From positions 1 through 64,000 of the forward strand of contig NZ_NPKN01000010.1 of assembly GCF_008329435.1 (NCBI RefSeq): a DNA stretch of 64,000 bases, read 5' to 3'. The stretch comes from Rhodanobacter sp. T12-5. Lineage in GTDB: Bacteria > Pseudomonadota > Gammaproteobacteria > Xanthomonadales > Rhodanobacteraceae. A model generated the notes under the pieces. The model did no database searches. It was not told where the DNA came from and saw only the letters and a program-made list of their open reading frames with translations. The position numbers were made by a program, and so were the translations under genes. Positions 42,149 through 51,238 of the stretch are shown here, piece by piece. Position 1 is the stretch's first letter. Every line of letters begins with the position of its first letter.

Positions 42149-43540
42149 ATGATTTCCAGAAGACATTTCCTGCAGTCATCACTTACCGTCGCGCTGGTCC
42201 CGTTCCTGCCGCGTGTCGCTCTTTCCGCGACGTTGAGAGTGCGGCCGAGCTGGGACACATTCCGCAAGGGGACGCTGTTTCCGGTCTTCCTTGAAACGGT
42301 GGCCAAGATGAAGGCCAATACAAACGCCGCCGATCCCCGAAGCTGGTCCTATTGGGTGGGCGTCCACAAGAATTTCTGTCCGCACGGGCGGCCGTACTTC
42401 CTCGCCTGGCACCGCGGTTTCCTGTTCCGGTTCGAGGCGCAGCTGCGCAAGGTCGCGGCGAATTCGAGTCTGATCCTTCCTTACTGGGACTATTACGTCG
42501 ACCCGATCCTGCCAGCGGAATTCACCGATACCCGTTCCCCGCTGTATGTTCCCAATCGCGCCGGCGATGACGTGACGAATGCGCTCAGTCTGGGTCCGTT
42601 CGATGATTCCGTCATCAATTTTCCGCGTTACTACACCAATGCGTTCGAACCGAAGGTCGAAAGCCTCCCGCACAATGCGGTGCACAACCTGATCGGCGGC
42701 ATCATGGGCAGTGTCACGCTGTCGCCGACAGATCCGATCTTCTGGGTTCACCACGGCAACATCGATCGGCTGTGGGCCGCGTGGGTCAAGGCGGACCACG
42801 GGCGCACCATGCCTTCGAAGACGAGCTCCTACTGGTCGGGGAGCTTCAGTTATGGCGCCGGCGTCTCTTCCATGTTGCGTATCGGGACGTACTCGACCTA
42901 CGGCCTGAACTATGAATACGAGGACGAATCGATGCCGGCCGCGCTTCCCGCGTCGATGCTGCGGGCCCCGGCGACCCTTTCGCTGCAGGCTCTTCCGCCG
43001 AAACCACTGGACACTCAGACGGTGTCCCTGGGCGGCGCGCAGCAACTGTCCCTGGATCAGCACTCGGTCAGCATCGCCGTGCCGCTTACCGCGCAGGATC
43101 AAACCCGTGTGCGCTCGCTGTTGATGAAGCCGGCAGCCACAACCGCACTGGCTGGCACTTCAATCCGCGTCGTGCTGGACGGCGTTCGCCTCACAGGGCT
43201 CGGCCAGAAAGGTGGCTATTTCTACAAGGTCTATATCAATTTGCCCGATCAGGCGGGGATCGCCTTGGCCGAAAACAATTATCTGCTGGGTACGCTCGGC
43301 CCAATCGAGATCACGGCCGCGCAGCACATGCAGCAGATGCAGTCTGGCGCGCACGCGCCGACCAGCGACGGGGTGCAGGTGAGCTTCCCGGCTACCGAGG
43401 CCCTGCAGCGGATCTGGCCGGCGAATCTCGGCAAGCTGAGCGTTTCCTTCGTCCGTGTTGATGGCCGCACGCAGGCCAGGGGAACGATGATCACGGTGAG
43501 GGAGTTCAGGTTGGAAGCGTCGGATATGCCGGCGAAATAG
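42149..43540 (+). CDS. Tat-exported tyrosinase/catechol oxidase, copy 1
   Basis: A 463-residue type-3 copper protein that would oxidise phenols or catechols to quinones outside the cytoplasm. A Tat signal (MISRRHFLQSSLTVALVPFL) precedes the tyrosinase domain. Copper A ligands are His73, His79 and His88 (VGVHKNFCPHGRPYFLAWHR), with Cys77 placed as for a Cys-His thioether; copper B ligands are His175, His179 (PHNAVHNLIGG) and the HH pair at 201-202 (FWVHHGNIDRLWAAW). About 250 further residues form a beta-rich C-terminal domain that shields the site in related enzymes. AGGGAGA precedes the ATG. It is paralogous to the gene at 60213 over the whole length. No copper chaperone gene is adjacent. 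Confidence 0.92.
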   Translation: MISRRHFLQSSLTVALVPFLPRVALSATLRVRPSWDTFRKGTLFPVFLETVAKMKANTNAADPRSWSYWVGVHKNFCPHGRPYFLAWHRGFLFRFEAQLRKVAANSSLILPYWDYYVDPILPAEFTDTRSPLYVPNRAGDDVTNALSLGPFDDSVINFPRYYTNAFEPKVESLPHNAVHNLIGGIMGSVTLSPTDPIFWVHHGNIDRLWAAWVKADHGRTMPSKTSSYWSGSFSYGAGVSSMLRIGTYSTYGLNYEYEDESMPAALPASMLRAPATLSLQALPPKPLDTQTVSLGGAQQLSLDQHSVSIAVPLTAQDQTRVRSLLMKPAATTALAGTSIRVVLDGVRLTGLGQKGGYFYKVYINLPDQAGIALAENNYLLGTLGPIEITAAQHMQQMQSGAHAPTSDGVQVSFPATEALQRIWPANLGKLSVSFVRVDGRTQARGTMITVREFRLEASDMPAK

Positions 43541-43699
43541 CAGCCGTCGAACGGGAACGGCGCTGCGTGGCTGCGGTGTTGTTTCCGTTCGAAGATGCGT
43601 CTCGGCGCGGCACCGGGGTGAGGCCGATCACGGTGTCGCGGATGCCTGCCGATGGAGTCCGCCCGTGCGCAACGGATTGCGCCGGCGTGACGTATCGAC

Positions 43700-45280
43700 T
43701 TACCAGTCCGTGGGGCGGTAATCCTTCAGAAACTGCCCCCACACGTGCTCGCCGGTGTTGATGCCGCTGATGATCGGATCGACGATGCGCGCGGCGCCGT
43801 CGACGATGTCCAGCGGCGGGTGGAAGCGCTCTTCCAGTACCTTCTTCGCGGCCAGTTCGGCCGGATCTTCGTCGGTCACCCAGCCCGTGTCGACGCTGTT
43901 CATGTGGATGCCGTCGTTGTGGTAATCGGTGGCCGAGGTGCGCGTCATCATGTTCAGCGCGGCCTTGGCCATGTTGGTGTGCGGGTGGCGGGTGGTCTTG
44001 AAGCTGCGGTAGAACTGGCCCTCCATCGCCGACACGTTGACGATGTGCTTGTCGCGCTCCGGCGTGCGCAGCATCAGCGGCTTCAGCCGCGCGTTGATGA
44101 TGAACGGCGCGATCGCGTTGACCAGTTGCACTTCCAGCAATTCGACGGACGGCACCTCGGCCATCAGCAACCGCCAGGAATTGCGCTCGCGCAGGTCGAT
44201 CTGCTGAAGGTCCTGGTCGAGCCGGCCTTCGGGGAACAAGTGGCTTTGCGCCAGCAGTTCCTCCGGCAGCAACGGCAATTGCGACAGTTCGGCAGCACGA
44301 GTCAGGCCGGGAATGTTCGTTTCGCGACCGGCCCCGGCTATTGCGCTCGACGATGCGCCGGCTTCGGGCAGGATGTTCGAGCTGCGCAAACCTTCGTAAT
44401 GGCCGACCAGCTTGCGCACGTGTTCGGGCAGGTCGTGCAGCGCAGCGGTCTCGCCTTCCATCATGTGCGCATAGAAATCCGGCGGGCGGCGCACCGTCTG
44501 GCAGGCGTTGTTGATGATGAAGTCGAGCCGCGGGCGCGTGGCGACCAGTTCCTTGCAGAACGCTTCCACACTTGGTGTGTGACGCAGGTCCAGGCCGTAG
44601 ACCTGCAACCGATGGCTCCATTCGCCGAAGTCCGGCTCCTGCGCATAACGCGCGGCGGAATCACGCGGGAAGCGCGTGGTGACGATCAGCTCGGCGCCGG
44701 CGCGCAGCAGCTTCAAACCGGCCTGGTAGCCGATCTTCACGCGCCCGCCGGTGAGCAGCGCCACACGGCCGCGCAGGTCGACCAGCTCGGTGCGCTTGGC
44801 GTAATTGAATGCGGCGCAGGTCGGGCACAACTGGTCGTAGAAGAAATGGATGGCCGAGTACTTCTGCTTGCACACGTAGCAGTGTTTCGGCTCGATCGAC
44901 TCGCGCGGCTGCGCGGCATCGGCATCGGTGTTGATGTCGTGCGGCAGGAAACCCTCGGGCGCAAACACGCTCGAGGTGGTGAACACCGGCTTGCGCCGCA
45001 GCGCGCGGATGCCGGTCTGGTTGAGTACCGCATCCTCGGCCTCCAGCTTCGACGCATGCCGCGCCTTCTCGGCCGCCTTCAACTTGATCCGGCGGGCCAC
45101 CGGGTCGGGGTGATAGACCCGGGCCACGGCCTGGTGCAGGCGGGCACGGTCGTCTGCCGGCAAGTTGTCCAGCAACTGCGGATCGGCTGCCACGGATTCG
45201 AGCAGCCGGGTAGCGGCAAGCAGTTGCTCGCTCAGCGTCGAGCCGGTGTCGTCGAGCGTTGGCACGTGAAGAGTGGTCAT
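43700..45280 (-). CDS. SDR-family protein with N-terminal zinc ribbon
   Basis: A 526-residue protein. The first ~140 residues are helical, then two CxxC pairs form a zinc ribbon (CYVCKQKYSAIHFFYDQLCP followed by TCA), then a Rossmann SDR domain begins (LRGRVALLTGGRVKIGYQAG). NNAC (FIINNACQT) and the catalytic Ser (VNVSAMEGQF) are present, but the YxxxK position reads TNMAK (HTNMAKAALNMM), so the catalytic Tyr is absent. About 100 residues are inserted between the NNA motif and the serine. Function is unknown; similar zinc-ribbon SDR proteins occur in many bacteria. The start at 45280 gives MTTLHVPTLDD. Confidence 0.85.
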   Translation of the reverse strand: MTTLHVPTLDDTGSTLSEQLLAATRLLESVAADPQLLDNLPADDRARLHQAVARVYHPDPVARRIKLKAAEKARHASKLEAEDAVLNQTGIRALRRKPVFTTSSVFAPEGFLPHDINTDADAAQPRESIEPKHCYVCKQKYSAIHFFYDQLCPTCAAFNYAKRTELVDLRGRVALLTGGRVKIGYQAGLKLLRAGAELIVTTRFPRDSAARYAQEPDFGEWSHRLQVYGLDLRHTPSVEAFCKELVATRPRLDFIINNACQTVRRPPDFYAHMMEGETAALHDLPEHVRKLVGHYEGLRSSNILPEAGASSSAIAGAGRETNIPGLTRAAELSQLPLLPEELLAQSHLFPEGRLDQDLQQIDLRERNSWRLLMAEVPSVELLEVQLVNAIAPFIINARLKPLMLRTPERDKHIVNVSAMEGQFYRSFKTTRHPHTNMAKAALNMMTRTSATDYHNDGIHMNSVDTGWVTDEDPAELAAKKVLEERFHPPLDIVDGAARIVDPIISGINTGEHVWGQFLKDYRPTDW

Positions 45281-45701
45281 CGTCAGGTCGTGAGCTGCGT
45301 GAAGGCGACTTCGTGGATGCCGCAAACAGGGGGCCAGCCGGGCAGGCCGGTTTGGTCAGCCTGCCATTTTGCCTGTTTTTGGCCGGTCGCGCCCGGCGTG
45401 GGGGGAGAAACGACGCCGCCGGAGCGTCCACCTGGTTGCATTTCGCCGGCTTCGTCGACGTTGCGGCACGTGACCGCGAGCGTCAGCCGCGTCACAAGGT
45501 GTCGTGATCCGACCGGGCATTCGCGGGCCGCCGCACGCGCGGTCGCGGCCGATGCACACCGTGCGGCTGGATCGACTCCATCGAAAGGCGACAGGCCACG
45601 CGCATCGCCTCGATGGCGCGTTTCTTGATGGGCATGTCTGCGCACGCATCTTGGCTTGAGGAGAAATTCCGCTGTCCGATTCACACCCGACTGCGGGCGA
45701 C
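45281..45701. other. Divergent intergenic region between the SDR and MFS genes
   Basis: No gene recognised. It must contain promoters for both directions. A strong Shine-Dalgarno sequence, GAGGAG at 45658-45663, sits eight bases before an in-frame CTG codon at 45672 and bears on the MFS start. Confidence 0.5.
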
Positions 45702-46949
45702 ATGCCCGCCTCGCTCGTCGTTTTGCTGGCGCTCGGTCATTGCGCAGCTTTTGCCGATCGCAGTCTTCCTGCCGTGGCGGCCCCGCTGTTGAAGGCCAAC
45801 CTGGGCCTTTCGGACGCCCAGTTGGGCCTGATCGACGGGCCGGCGTTCGTCGTGCTCTACGCCGTCGGCATGCTCGCCAGTTGGCCGCTGGCGAGTTCGC
45901 GGCATCGCGTTCGTCTGCTGGCAGCGTGCATCGCCCTGTGGGTATTGGGCATGCTGTTTTTCGCGCTGGGGCGATCGTTCGACATGCTGGTCGCCGCCCG
46001 GGCGTTGGTCGGGCTGGCGCAATCAGCCTTTGTGCCGCTTGCACTCGGCTTGATCGTGGAACGCTCTGCGCCGATGTGGCGCGCGCGTTCGATCGCAGTG
46101 TTCACCGCCGCATCGGTGGTCGGACGCAGTATCGCTTCGCTGGCCGGTGGCGCGACGCTGGCATTGCTTGAGCGCTGGGCTCCGGCTGCGGGGCTGGCGC
46201 ACTGGCGTCTGCTCTTCCTGGTGATGGCGGCACCGAACCTGCTGCTCATCGTCTTGCTGTTGCGCTGCGCGGAGCAACCGCCGGCATCGCCATATCCCAT
46301 GGCTTGCGTCAGGCAGTTGCTGGACTGGTTCCGGCGTCGACCTAGACTGATCAGCCTGTACCTTGGCGCTGCGGTGAGCAGTGTGCTGATCGTGCAAACC
46401 ATCGGCGCCTGGGCGCCTTCGGTGCTGCATCGTGAACAAGGGCTCGCGCCAGCCGCCGCGGCGCTCGTCTTTGGCGTGGCGCTGCTGGCGGCATCGCCGC
46501 TGGGGCACTTGAGCGCGGGCACGCTGGTCGATCTGCGCAGCAAACGGGTGCCCCCGATGATGGTCATGGCAGGTGGCTTGCTGCTTGCCGTACCACTGCT
46601 CTGGATGTTGCCCGGTGCCACCTCGTCGGTAATGGCTTGCAGCCTCCTGGCGCTGACCTCCCTGGTTGGCGGCATGGCTGCCGTCGCCGCGCTGGCCGGG
46701 CTGCCGCCGATGCTGCCCATGGCGCTCCGCGACGCCGGCGTGCGCATGTTCCTGGTATTCATCACCGTGCTCGGGGTGGGGCTGGGGCCGTTCGTCGCGG
46801 GCGTGGTCAGTGACGGCATCGGTACCGGCGCGCACGGACTATCCACCGCGCTGTACCTGGTGTGCGTGGCAGCGGCGATCCTGGGGGCCGGCTCGGCCTT
46901 GCTGGCAAGCGCGGGCTGGCGCCGCGCCACCCTGGAGAACGCCGGATGA
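45702..46949 (+). CDS. MFS transporter
   Basis: A 415-residue major facilitator with twelve predicted helices. The loop-2/3 motif is weak, but the layout (SLVVLLALGHCAAFADRSLP, AQLGLIDGPAFVVLYAVGML, an MFS-type RALVGLAQSAFVPLALGLIV helix four) fits organic-anion or hexuronate-type transporters. The ATG at 45702 has no good ribosome-binding site; a GAGGAG eight bases before an in-frame CTG at 45672 suggests a rare CTG start adding ten residues. The stop overlaps the AraC regulator gene, so regulator and transporter are coupled. The substrate is unknown. Confidence 0.88.
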   Translation: MPASLVVLLALGHCAAFADRSLPAVAAPLLKANLGLSDAQLGLIDGPAFVVLYAVGMLASWPLASSRHRVRLLAACIALWVLGMLFFALGRSFDMLVAARALVGLAQSAFVPLALGLIVERSAPMWRARSIAVFTAASVVGRSIASLAGGATLALLERWAPAAGLAHWRLLFLVMAAPNLLLIVLLLRCAEQPPASPYPMACVRQLLDWFRRRPRLISLYLGAAVSSVLIVQTIGAWAPSVLHREQGLAPAAAALVFGVALLAASPLGHLSAGTLVDLRSKRVPPMMVMAGGLLLAVPLLWMLPGATSSVMACSLLALTSLVGGMAAVAALAGLPPMLPMALRDAGVRMFLVFITVLGVGLGPFVAGVVSDGIGTGAHGLSTALYLVCVAAAILGAGSALLASAGWRRATLENAG

Positions 46950-47944
46950 GCGAGATGTTCGCGTTTGACAGTGCCGACTACGCAGTGGGTGAGGCGTTCG
47001 AGCGCTATCGCGATCTCTATGCCGGCGGTTCGGATGTGGAGCGCACGTCCGATCCGTTCTTCGCCCGCGTCAGGAGCTGGAGACTGGACCGGACTTTGCT
47101 GTTCGCCCGGGAATACGGCGGCATAAGGCACCGCCGAAAGGAGCGCGTGGCATCCGATGGATTCGATCATTTCGTGCTGCACCACGTGGTCGGGGGCACG
47201 CTGGTCGGCGGGCCTTATGGTGCTGCGGTGGCGATCGCTCCGGGGGAAACCCTGCTGCTGGATACCCGCGAGACGATGGAAAGCACCGCTCGCGACGCAA
47301 GCCTGATCACGGTCAGCGTGGCGCGCGATGCGGTGCGGGCTGCCGCCGGCAGCCTCGACAACCTGCATGGCCGCACGATCGGAACGGAAGAGGGCGCGTT
47401 GCTGTGTGCCTTGTTGCACGCATTGGTCCAACAGGCACCCCGTTTGCCACCGGGCGCACAGCCTGCGGTCACGCGCAGCCTGGTCGACCTGTTGTCCGTG
47501 GCGGTCAATCCTGCCGGCACCGGTGCGCGGTCCGACTTCTACCGGTTGGAATACGTGCGTCGCGAAGCGGCACAACGCCTGATCGAATTGCGCCTTGCCG
47601 ACCGCGATTTTTCGGTGCAGGACATCGTCAGCGAAACGGGCGTCTCGCGCGCGAGCTTGTATCGCCTGTTCGAATCCAGCGGTGGCGTGGCCCGGTTCAT
47701 CCAGCTGCGGCGGTTGCAGCACCTGCGTGATCGCCTGGATGACCGCGCCTTCGACGCCTGCCCACTCGCCGAACTGGCACCCATGTCGGGGTTTTCGGGC
47801 GAGAGCCATGCCGGTCGCCAGTTCAAGCAGGCGTTCGGCATCTCCCCCGGCGCCTATCGTGCAGCCAGCATCCGGGGAGCCCGCGAGCCGTCGATCGATC
47901 TCATGACACGACGCTGGAGCAGCAGCCTGACCGAACTCAACTGA
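46946..47944 (+). CDS. AraC-family transcriptional regulator
   Basis: A 332-residue regulator with an N-terminal AraC-binding-like (cupin) domain (FDHFVLHHVVGGTLVGG, IAPGETLLLDTRETME) and a C-terminal double helix-turn-helix (FSVQDIVSETGVSRASLYRL, SGFSGESHAGRQFKQAFGIS). The ATG at 46946 overlaps the MFS stop. It probably controls the transporter gene in response to the transported compound. Confidence 0.9.
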   Translation: MSEMFAFDSADYAVGEAFERYRDLYAGGSDVERTSDPFFARVRSWRLDRTLLFAREYGGIRHRRKERVASDGFDHFVLHHVVGGTLVGGPYGAAVAIAPGETLLLDTRETMESTARDASLITVSVARDAVRAAAGSLDNLHGRTIGTEEGALLCALLHALVQQAPRLPPGAQPAVTRSLVDLLSVAVNPAGTGARSDFYRLEYVRREAAQRLIELRLADRDFSVQDIVSETGVSRASLYRLFESSGGVARFIQLRRLQHLRDRLDDRAFDACPLAELAPMSGFSGESHAGRQFKQAFGISPGAYRAASIRGAREPSIDLMTRRWSSSLTELN

Positions 47945-48127
47945 GCCGATTTCCGCCACGACGGCGAATCAGCACCTGCGTCGCGAGAATGCAACGCACA
48001 GACATGTCGCTTGCTGCTGCCCATGCTTAGCATGAACAGGTGCGACGCGCGTCATGGATGAATCGAACAGTGGTGTGATGCAGCCGATCATGTCGGCCGG
48101 GCAAGCGCGTCGCATGCTTACGCCCGC

Positions 48128-48988
48128 ATGGCGTTTCCGCTGCATGTCAGACCGTCGAACCCGCTGGGACATTGCTTGCGACCTGTACATTTCATATCGG
48201 GCTTGCCGCGATCCGGCTCGACCCTGCTCGCAGGGCTGCTGCGCCAGAATCCCCGCTTCCATGCCGGCATGAGCAGTCCCGTGGGTGGTTTGTTCGACAC
48301 CTTGCAAGGGCAGATGAGCGGGCGCAACGAATACGCGGTGTTCATCAACGATACCCAGCGTCAGCGCATCCTGCGGGGGCTGTTCGACAACTACTACGGT
48401 GATGAATTCAGCGCCGACGTGGTGTTCGATGCCCACCGCATCTGGTGCAGCAAGCTGGGCATCCTGAAAGTACTTTTCCCGCAGGCGAAAATGATTGCCT
48501 GCGTGCGGGACATGCCGTGGATCATCGACAGCATCGAGCGACTGGTCCGGAGCAATACCCTCCCGCTGTCGTCCATCTTCAATTACCAGCCCGGCAGCAC
48601 CGTCTATTCGGGCAGCGAAAGCCTGGCCCATGACGATGGCATCGTCGGGTTCGCCTACAACGCCTTGAAGGAGGCGTACTACGGCGAAGACACCGCCAAT
48701 CTGATGCTGCTGCAGTACGAAACCCTGGTGAGCAATCCCGTCGCTGCGGTGAGGGCGGTTTACGCCTTCATCGGCGAGCCGGTGTTCTCTCACGACCTGG
48801 AGAACGTCAGCCTCGACGCCGACGAAGTCGACCGGCGTGCCGGCACACCGGGCCTGTCTGCCGTGCGCAAGAAAGTCGAGGCACGCGAGCGCATCAGCGT
48901 GCTGCCGCCGGATGTGTTCCGACGCTTCGAGAACGACGCCTTCTGGCGCGATCCGCAACTCAATCCGCGCGGCGTACGCGTGGTCTGA
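48128..48988 (+). CDS. Sulfotransferase family protein
   Basis: A 286-residue PAPS-dependent sulfotransferase-like protein. The 5'-phosphosulfate loop is HFISGLPRSGSTLLAGLLRQ near residues 22-41, and the 3'-phosphate site is CVRDMPWIIDSIERLVRS. The C-terminus has the FIGEPVF segment seen in this family. The acceptor is unknown: glycan, lipid or small molecule. The start may instead be TTG at 48176, which yields MRPVHFISGLPRSG, a common family N-terminus, with GGGA upstream. It is a single gene with no PAPS synthesis genes nearby. Confidence 0.85.
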   Translation: MAFPLHVRPSNPLGHCLRPVHFISGLPRSGSTLLAGLLRQNPRFHAGMSSPVGGLFDTLQGQMSGRNEYAVFINDTQRQRILRGLFDNYYGDEFSADVVFDAHRIWCSKLGILKVLFPQAKMIACVRDMPWIIDSIERLVRSNTLPLSSIFNYQPGSTVYSGSESLAHDDGIVGFAYNALKEAYYGEDTANLMLLQYETLVSNPVAAVRAVYAFIGEPVFSHDLENVSLDADEVDRRAGTPGLSAVRKKVEARERISVLPPDVFRRFENDAFWRDPQLNPRGVRVV

Positions 48989-49300
48989 GCATCACCCCCG
49001 GCGCCCCTTGCATCAAATGCCCCTGGTCGAATCAGTCGAATGGAGCAGGGCTGACGCGCCATCGCGCGCTTCCGGTGATCCGGCGAGGCAGGGCATCGCC
49101 ATCGGGCGACCGGCGGATACTCTTCGCACAACGGCGCTACCGACTGCGTTGAATTGCCAGCTACCGCACACTTTGGTGTCTGCAAATAATGCAAAAGTGG
49201 AGCCGTGACCATCCGGTCGGATGGCAAGAGTGATAGTCGTGCGGAGTGCGGGCGCCTGCGGAGTCGGGAGCCGCCACCGCCAAGGTTGGAAGGGTGTTCC

Positions 49301-50407
49301 GTGAGCGTGCCAACGGCAGCCATCGTAAGCTTGAAAGAGGCCATCCAGGCCGGTTTTGCCGCCGTATTTTCAACGACCATCGACGCCATGACGGGGGATC
49401 TGCCAAACGCACATGGGGCGTTGCCGATCGGGCGGCGGATCGCCGGGCAGGGCTGCCATGGTGCGATGCCGCAGGCCACCGGTGGCGGTGTGCGCGCCGC
49501 AGCGCCCGCGCATGCTCCGCGCATCCGCTTCGTCTACTTTCCCTCGACCGACGGTGGCGAGCGACGCATGGCCTGTCATCAGCATCTGGTTCGCGCCGAG
49601 GTGCTGCTTGCCCGCGTGCTGGCCGCCTGTGCAGCAGGGCTGCGCCCGATGGCTCCGGCACTCGATCACGCTGCCGAAGCGCGCGCCATGGTGCAACCGC
49701 CACGCGAACTCTTTCATGCTGCCACACTTGAATACCGCCGCTGGTTCGACGCCGACGGCTCCGCACGCGTGCAACCGTTGACCCAGGAAGCACTTGCAGA
49801 GCAACTGACCCTCGTCGACGGCTTGTCGATGGAAGATGCCCGGCACCGCGCTGCGCATCGTTCGCACGCGCTGCCGACGGCAGACCAGGCGTGGCTGATT
49901 GATCGCCGCAACACGCCGCTGCCCCAACGCCCCCTCAATCAGGCCGAGTTTCATGCCTTGGCCGGCGCCATCGATGGGGCGTGGCAGACATGCCCCGGCT
50001 CGTCGCATGGCGAGCGCGCCAACCGACAGATCGCCTTGCGCGTCGCGGCCATGCTGGGCGGCCTGCTGGACGAATACACCGCCGCGCCGTTCCAGGTCGA
50101 AGCGCTGGCGCAGGCTTTCGCCCAACGCCACCTTGTCCATCTGCGCCAGATCATCGAAAGCTCCCGCCAGGCAGAGGCCAGCTCCGGCGTGCTGCTGACC
50201 GGCCCCAAGGCCTGGTTTGCCGCCAAGGCGGCTCGGATGCATGCCGAACACCAGATCGGCCTGTGCATGTCGCCGTCGGCTTTCCCGACGCTGCGCCTGA
50301 CCACGCGTCCGGTGATCGCCGTGGTCGGCGGCCGGCTGCGCACCTTCGTGCACGGCTGGCATCGCGGTACGCCGCGCGCCGAGGTGGCGTTCACTGCCTT
50401 GGGTTGA
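49301..50407 (+). CDS. Hypothetical protein, unrecognised (368 aa)
   Basis: No family recognised. The start is placed at GTG 49301 because GGAAGG lies seven bases upstream; the frame also opens at GTG 49205. The protein begins with SVPTAAIVSLKEAIQAGFAA, has an FVYFPSTDGGERRMACHQHL segment with paired Cys/His, a long Ala/Arg-rich helical middle, and a C-terminal beta-like part with LCMSPSAFPTLRLTTRPVIA. It has no signal peptide or membrane helix. Its neighbours are a sulfotransferase upstream and an ECF sigma-kinase pair downstream, all on the same strand but separated by gaps of about 190-310 bases, so operon membership is not indicated. Confidence 0.6.
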   Translation: MSVPTAAIVSLKEAIQAGFAAVFSTTIDAMTGDLPNAHGALPIGRRIAGQGCHGAMPQATGGGVRAAAPAHAPRIRFVYFPSTDGGERRMACHQHLVRAEVLLARVLAACAAGLRPMAPALDHAAEARAMVQPPRELFHAATLEYRRWFDADGSARVQPLTQEALAEQLTLVDGLSMEDARHRAAHRSHALPTADQAWLIDRRNTPLPQRPLNQAEFHALAGAIDGAWQTCPGSSHGERANRQIALRVAAMLGGLLDEYTAAPFQVEALAQAFAQRHLVHLRQIIESSRQAEASSGVLLTGPKAWFAAKAARMHAEHQIGLCMSPSAFPTLRLTTRPVIAVVGGRLRTFVHGWHRGTPRAEVAFTALG

Positions 50408-50599
50408 ACGGTGTCGCGGCGGCCTCGGCGGCAGCCGTATCTGGCTGAGCGCTGAGCGACCGAGAGGCCAAGCGTAGCGCCACACCGTGCCGGTATTACG
50501 GCCCATGCCCCTGTTGCTCCATGCCATGGCGCGCCGGCCAACCGGCACAGGCGTACCATGCTGCCGTTGAAGGCCTGCAACGCATGGAGGTACTTCACC

Positions 50600-51130
50600 A
50601 TGTCCGATACCCGGCAGGTACCGGTCGATCACTCGGCACCGGCATTGTTCGTCGCGGTCTACGCGCGCCTCAAGGCGATGGCCGCGCGGCAACTGGCCGG
50701 ACAACGCAATGCCACCCTGGACACCACCGAGCTGGTGCACGAGCTGTACCTGCGCATGGGGCAACGGGAGGCATTGCAGTTCGAGCATCCGGCCCAGTTT
50801 TTCAGCTATGCCGCGCGTGCCATGCGCCACCTGTTGATCAATCGCGCACGCGACCGCCTGCGCCTGTGCGCCGGCGGGCAATGGCAGCGCGTCACGCTGG
50901 ACGATCGTGAGCTGAAACTCGCGCTGGACACCGCCGAGCAGGCGTTGGCGCTGGATGCGGCGCTGGACGAGCTCGAACAGGCCGATGCGCGCGCCGCCCA
51001 GGTCGTGGAGTTGCGCTTTTTCGCCGGGCTCAGCCTGGAGCAGGTCGGTGAAACGCTCGGGCTGTGCCGGCGCACCATCGACCGCGACTGGCGCTTCGCT
51101 CGCGCGTTCATCAAGGCACGCATGGACTAG
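50600..51130 (+). CDS. ECF-type RNA polymerase sigma factor (Sig-70_X6 / ECF43-like)
   Basis: A 176-residue sigma factor of the group commonly paired with Ser/Thr kinases in Xanthomonadales. Region 2 is recognisable in LKAMAARQLAGQRNATLDTT, ELVHELYLRMG and YAARAMRHLLINRARDRL, and region 4 in AAQVVELRFFAGLSLEQVGE and LGLCRRTIDRDWRFARAF. GGAGG precedes the ATG at 50600. A kinase gene follows after 108 bases. Such sigma factors are thought to be switched on by the partner kinase, not by a classic anti-sigma factor. Confidence 0.92.
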   Translation: MSDTRQVPVDHSAPALFVAVYARLKAMAARQLAGQRNATLDTTELVHELYLRMGQREALQFEHPAQFFSYAARAMRHLLINRARDRLRLCAGGQWQRVTLDDRELKLALDTAEQALALDAALDELEQADARAAQVVELRFFAGLSLEQVGETLGLCRRTIDRDWRFARAFIKARMD

Positions 51131-51238
51131 CAGTTGTCTTTCTACAACCTGCCAGCCAGGCAACAGTAATCGGCCGAGGTCGCAATTGGCGCACATCCGG
51201 GGTTTATCGAAGGCAGGCACGTCGGAGAGAAGTTCGTC

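Noticed and set aside
43745-45628. A 627-codon plus-strand frame opposite the zinc-ribbon SDR gene
   Set aside because: The minus-strand protein has clear SDR and zinc-ribbon motifs; the plus-strand product is a shadow.
49370-51220. A 616-codon antisense open frame across the hypothetical protein and the sigma factor
   Set aside because: It would cover the well-supported sigma gene, has no recognisable motifs, and is low-complexity. The plus-strand frame at 49301 has a good ribosome-binding site, so it is preferred, though with only moderate confidence.
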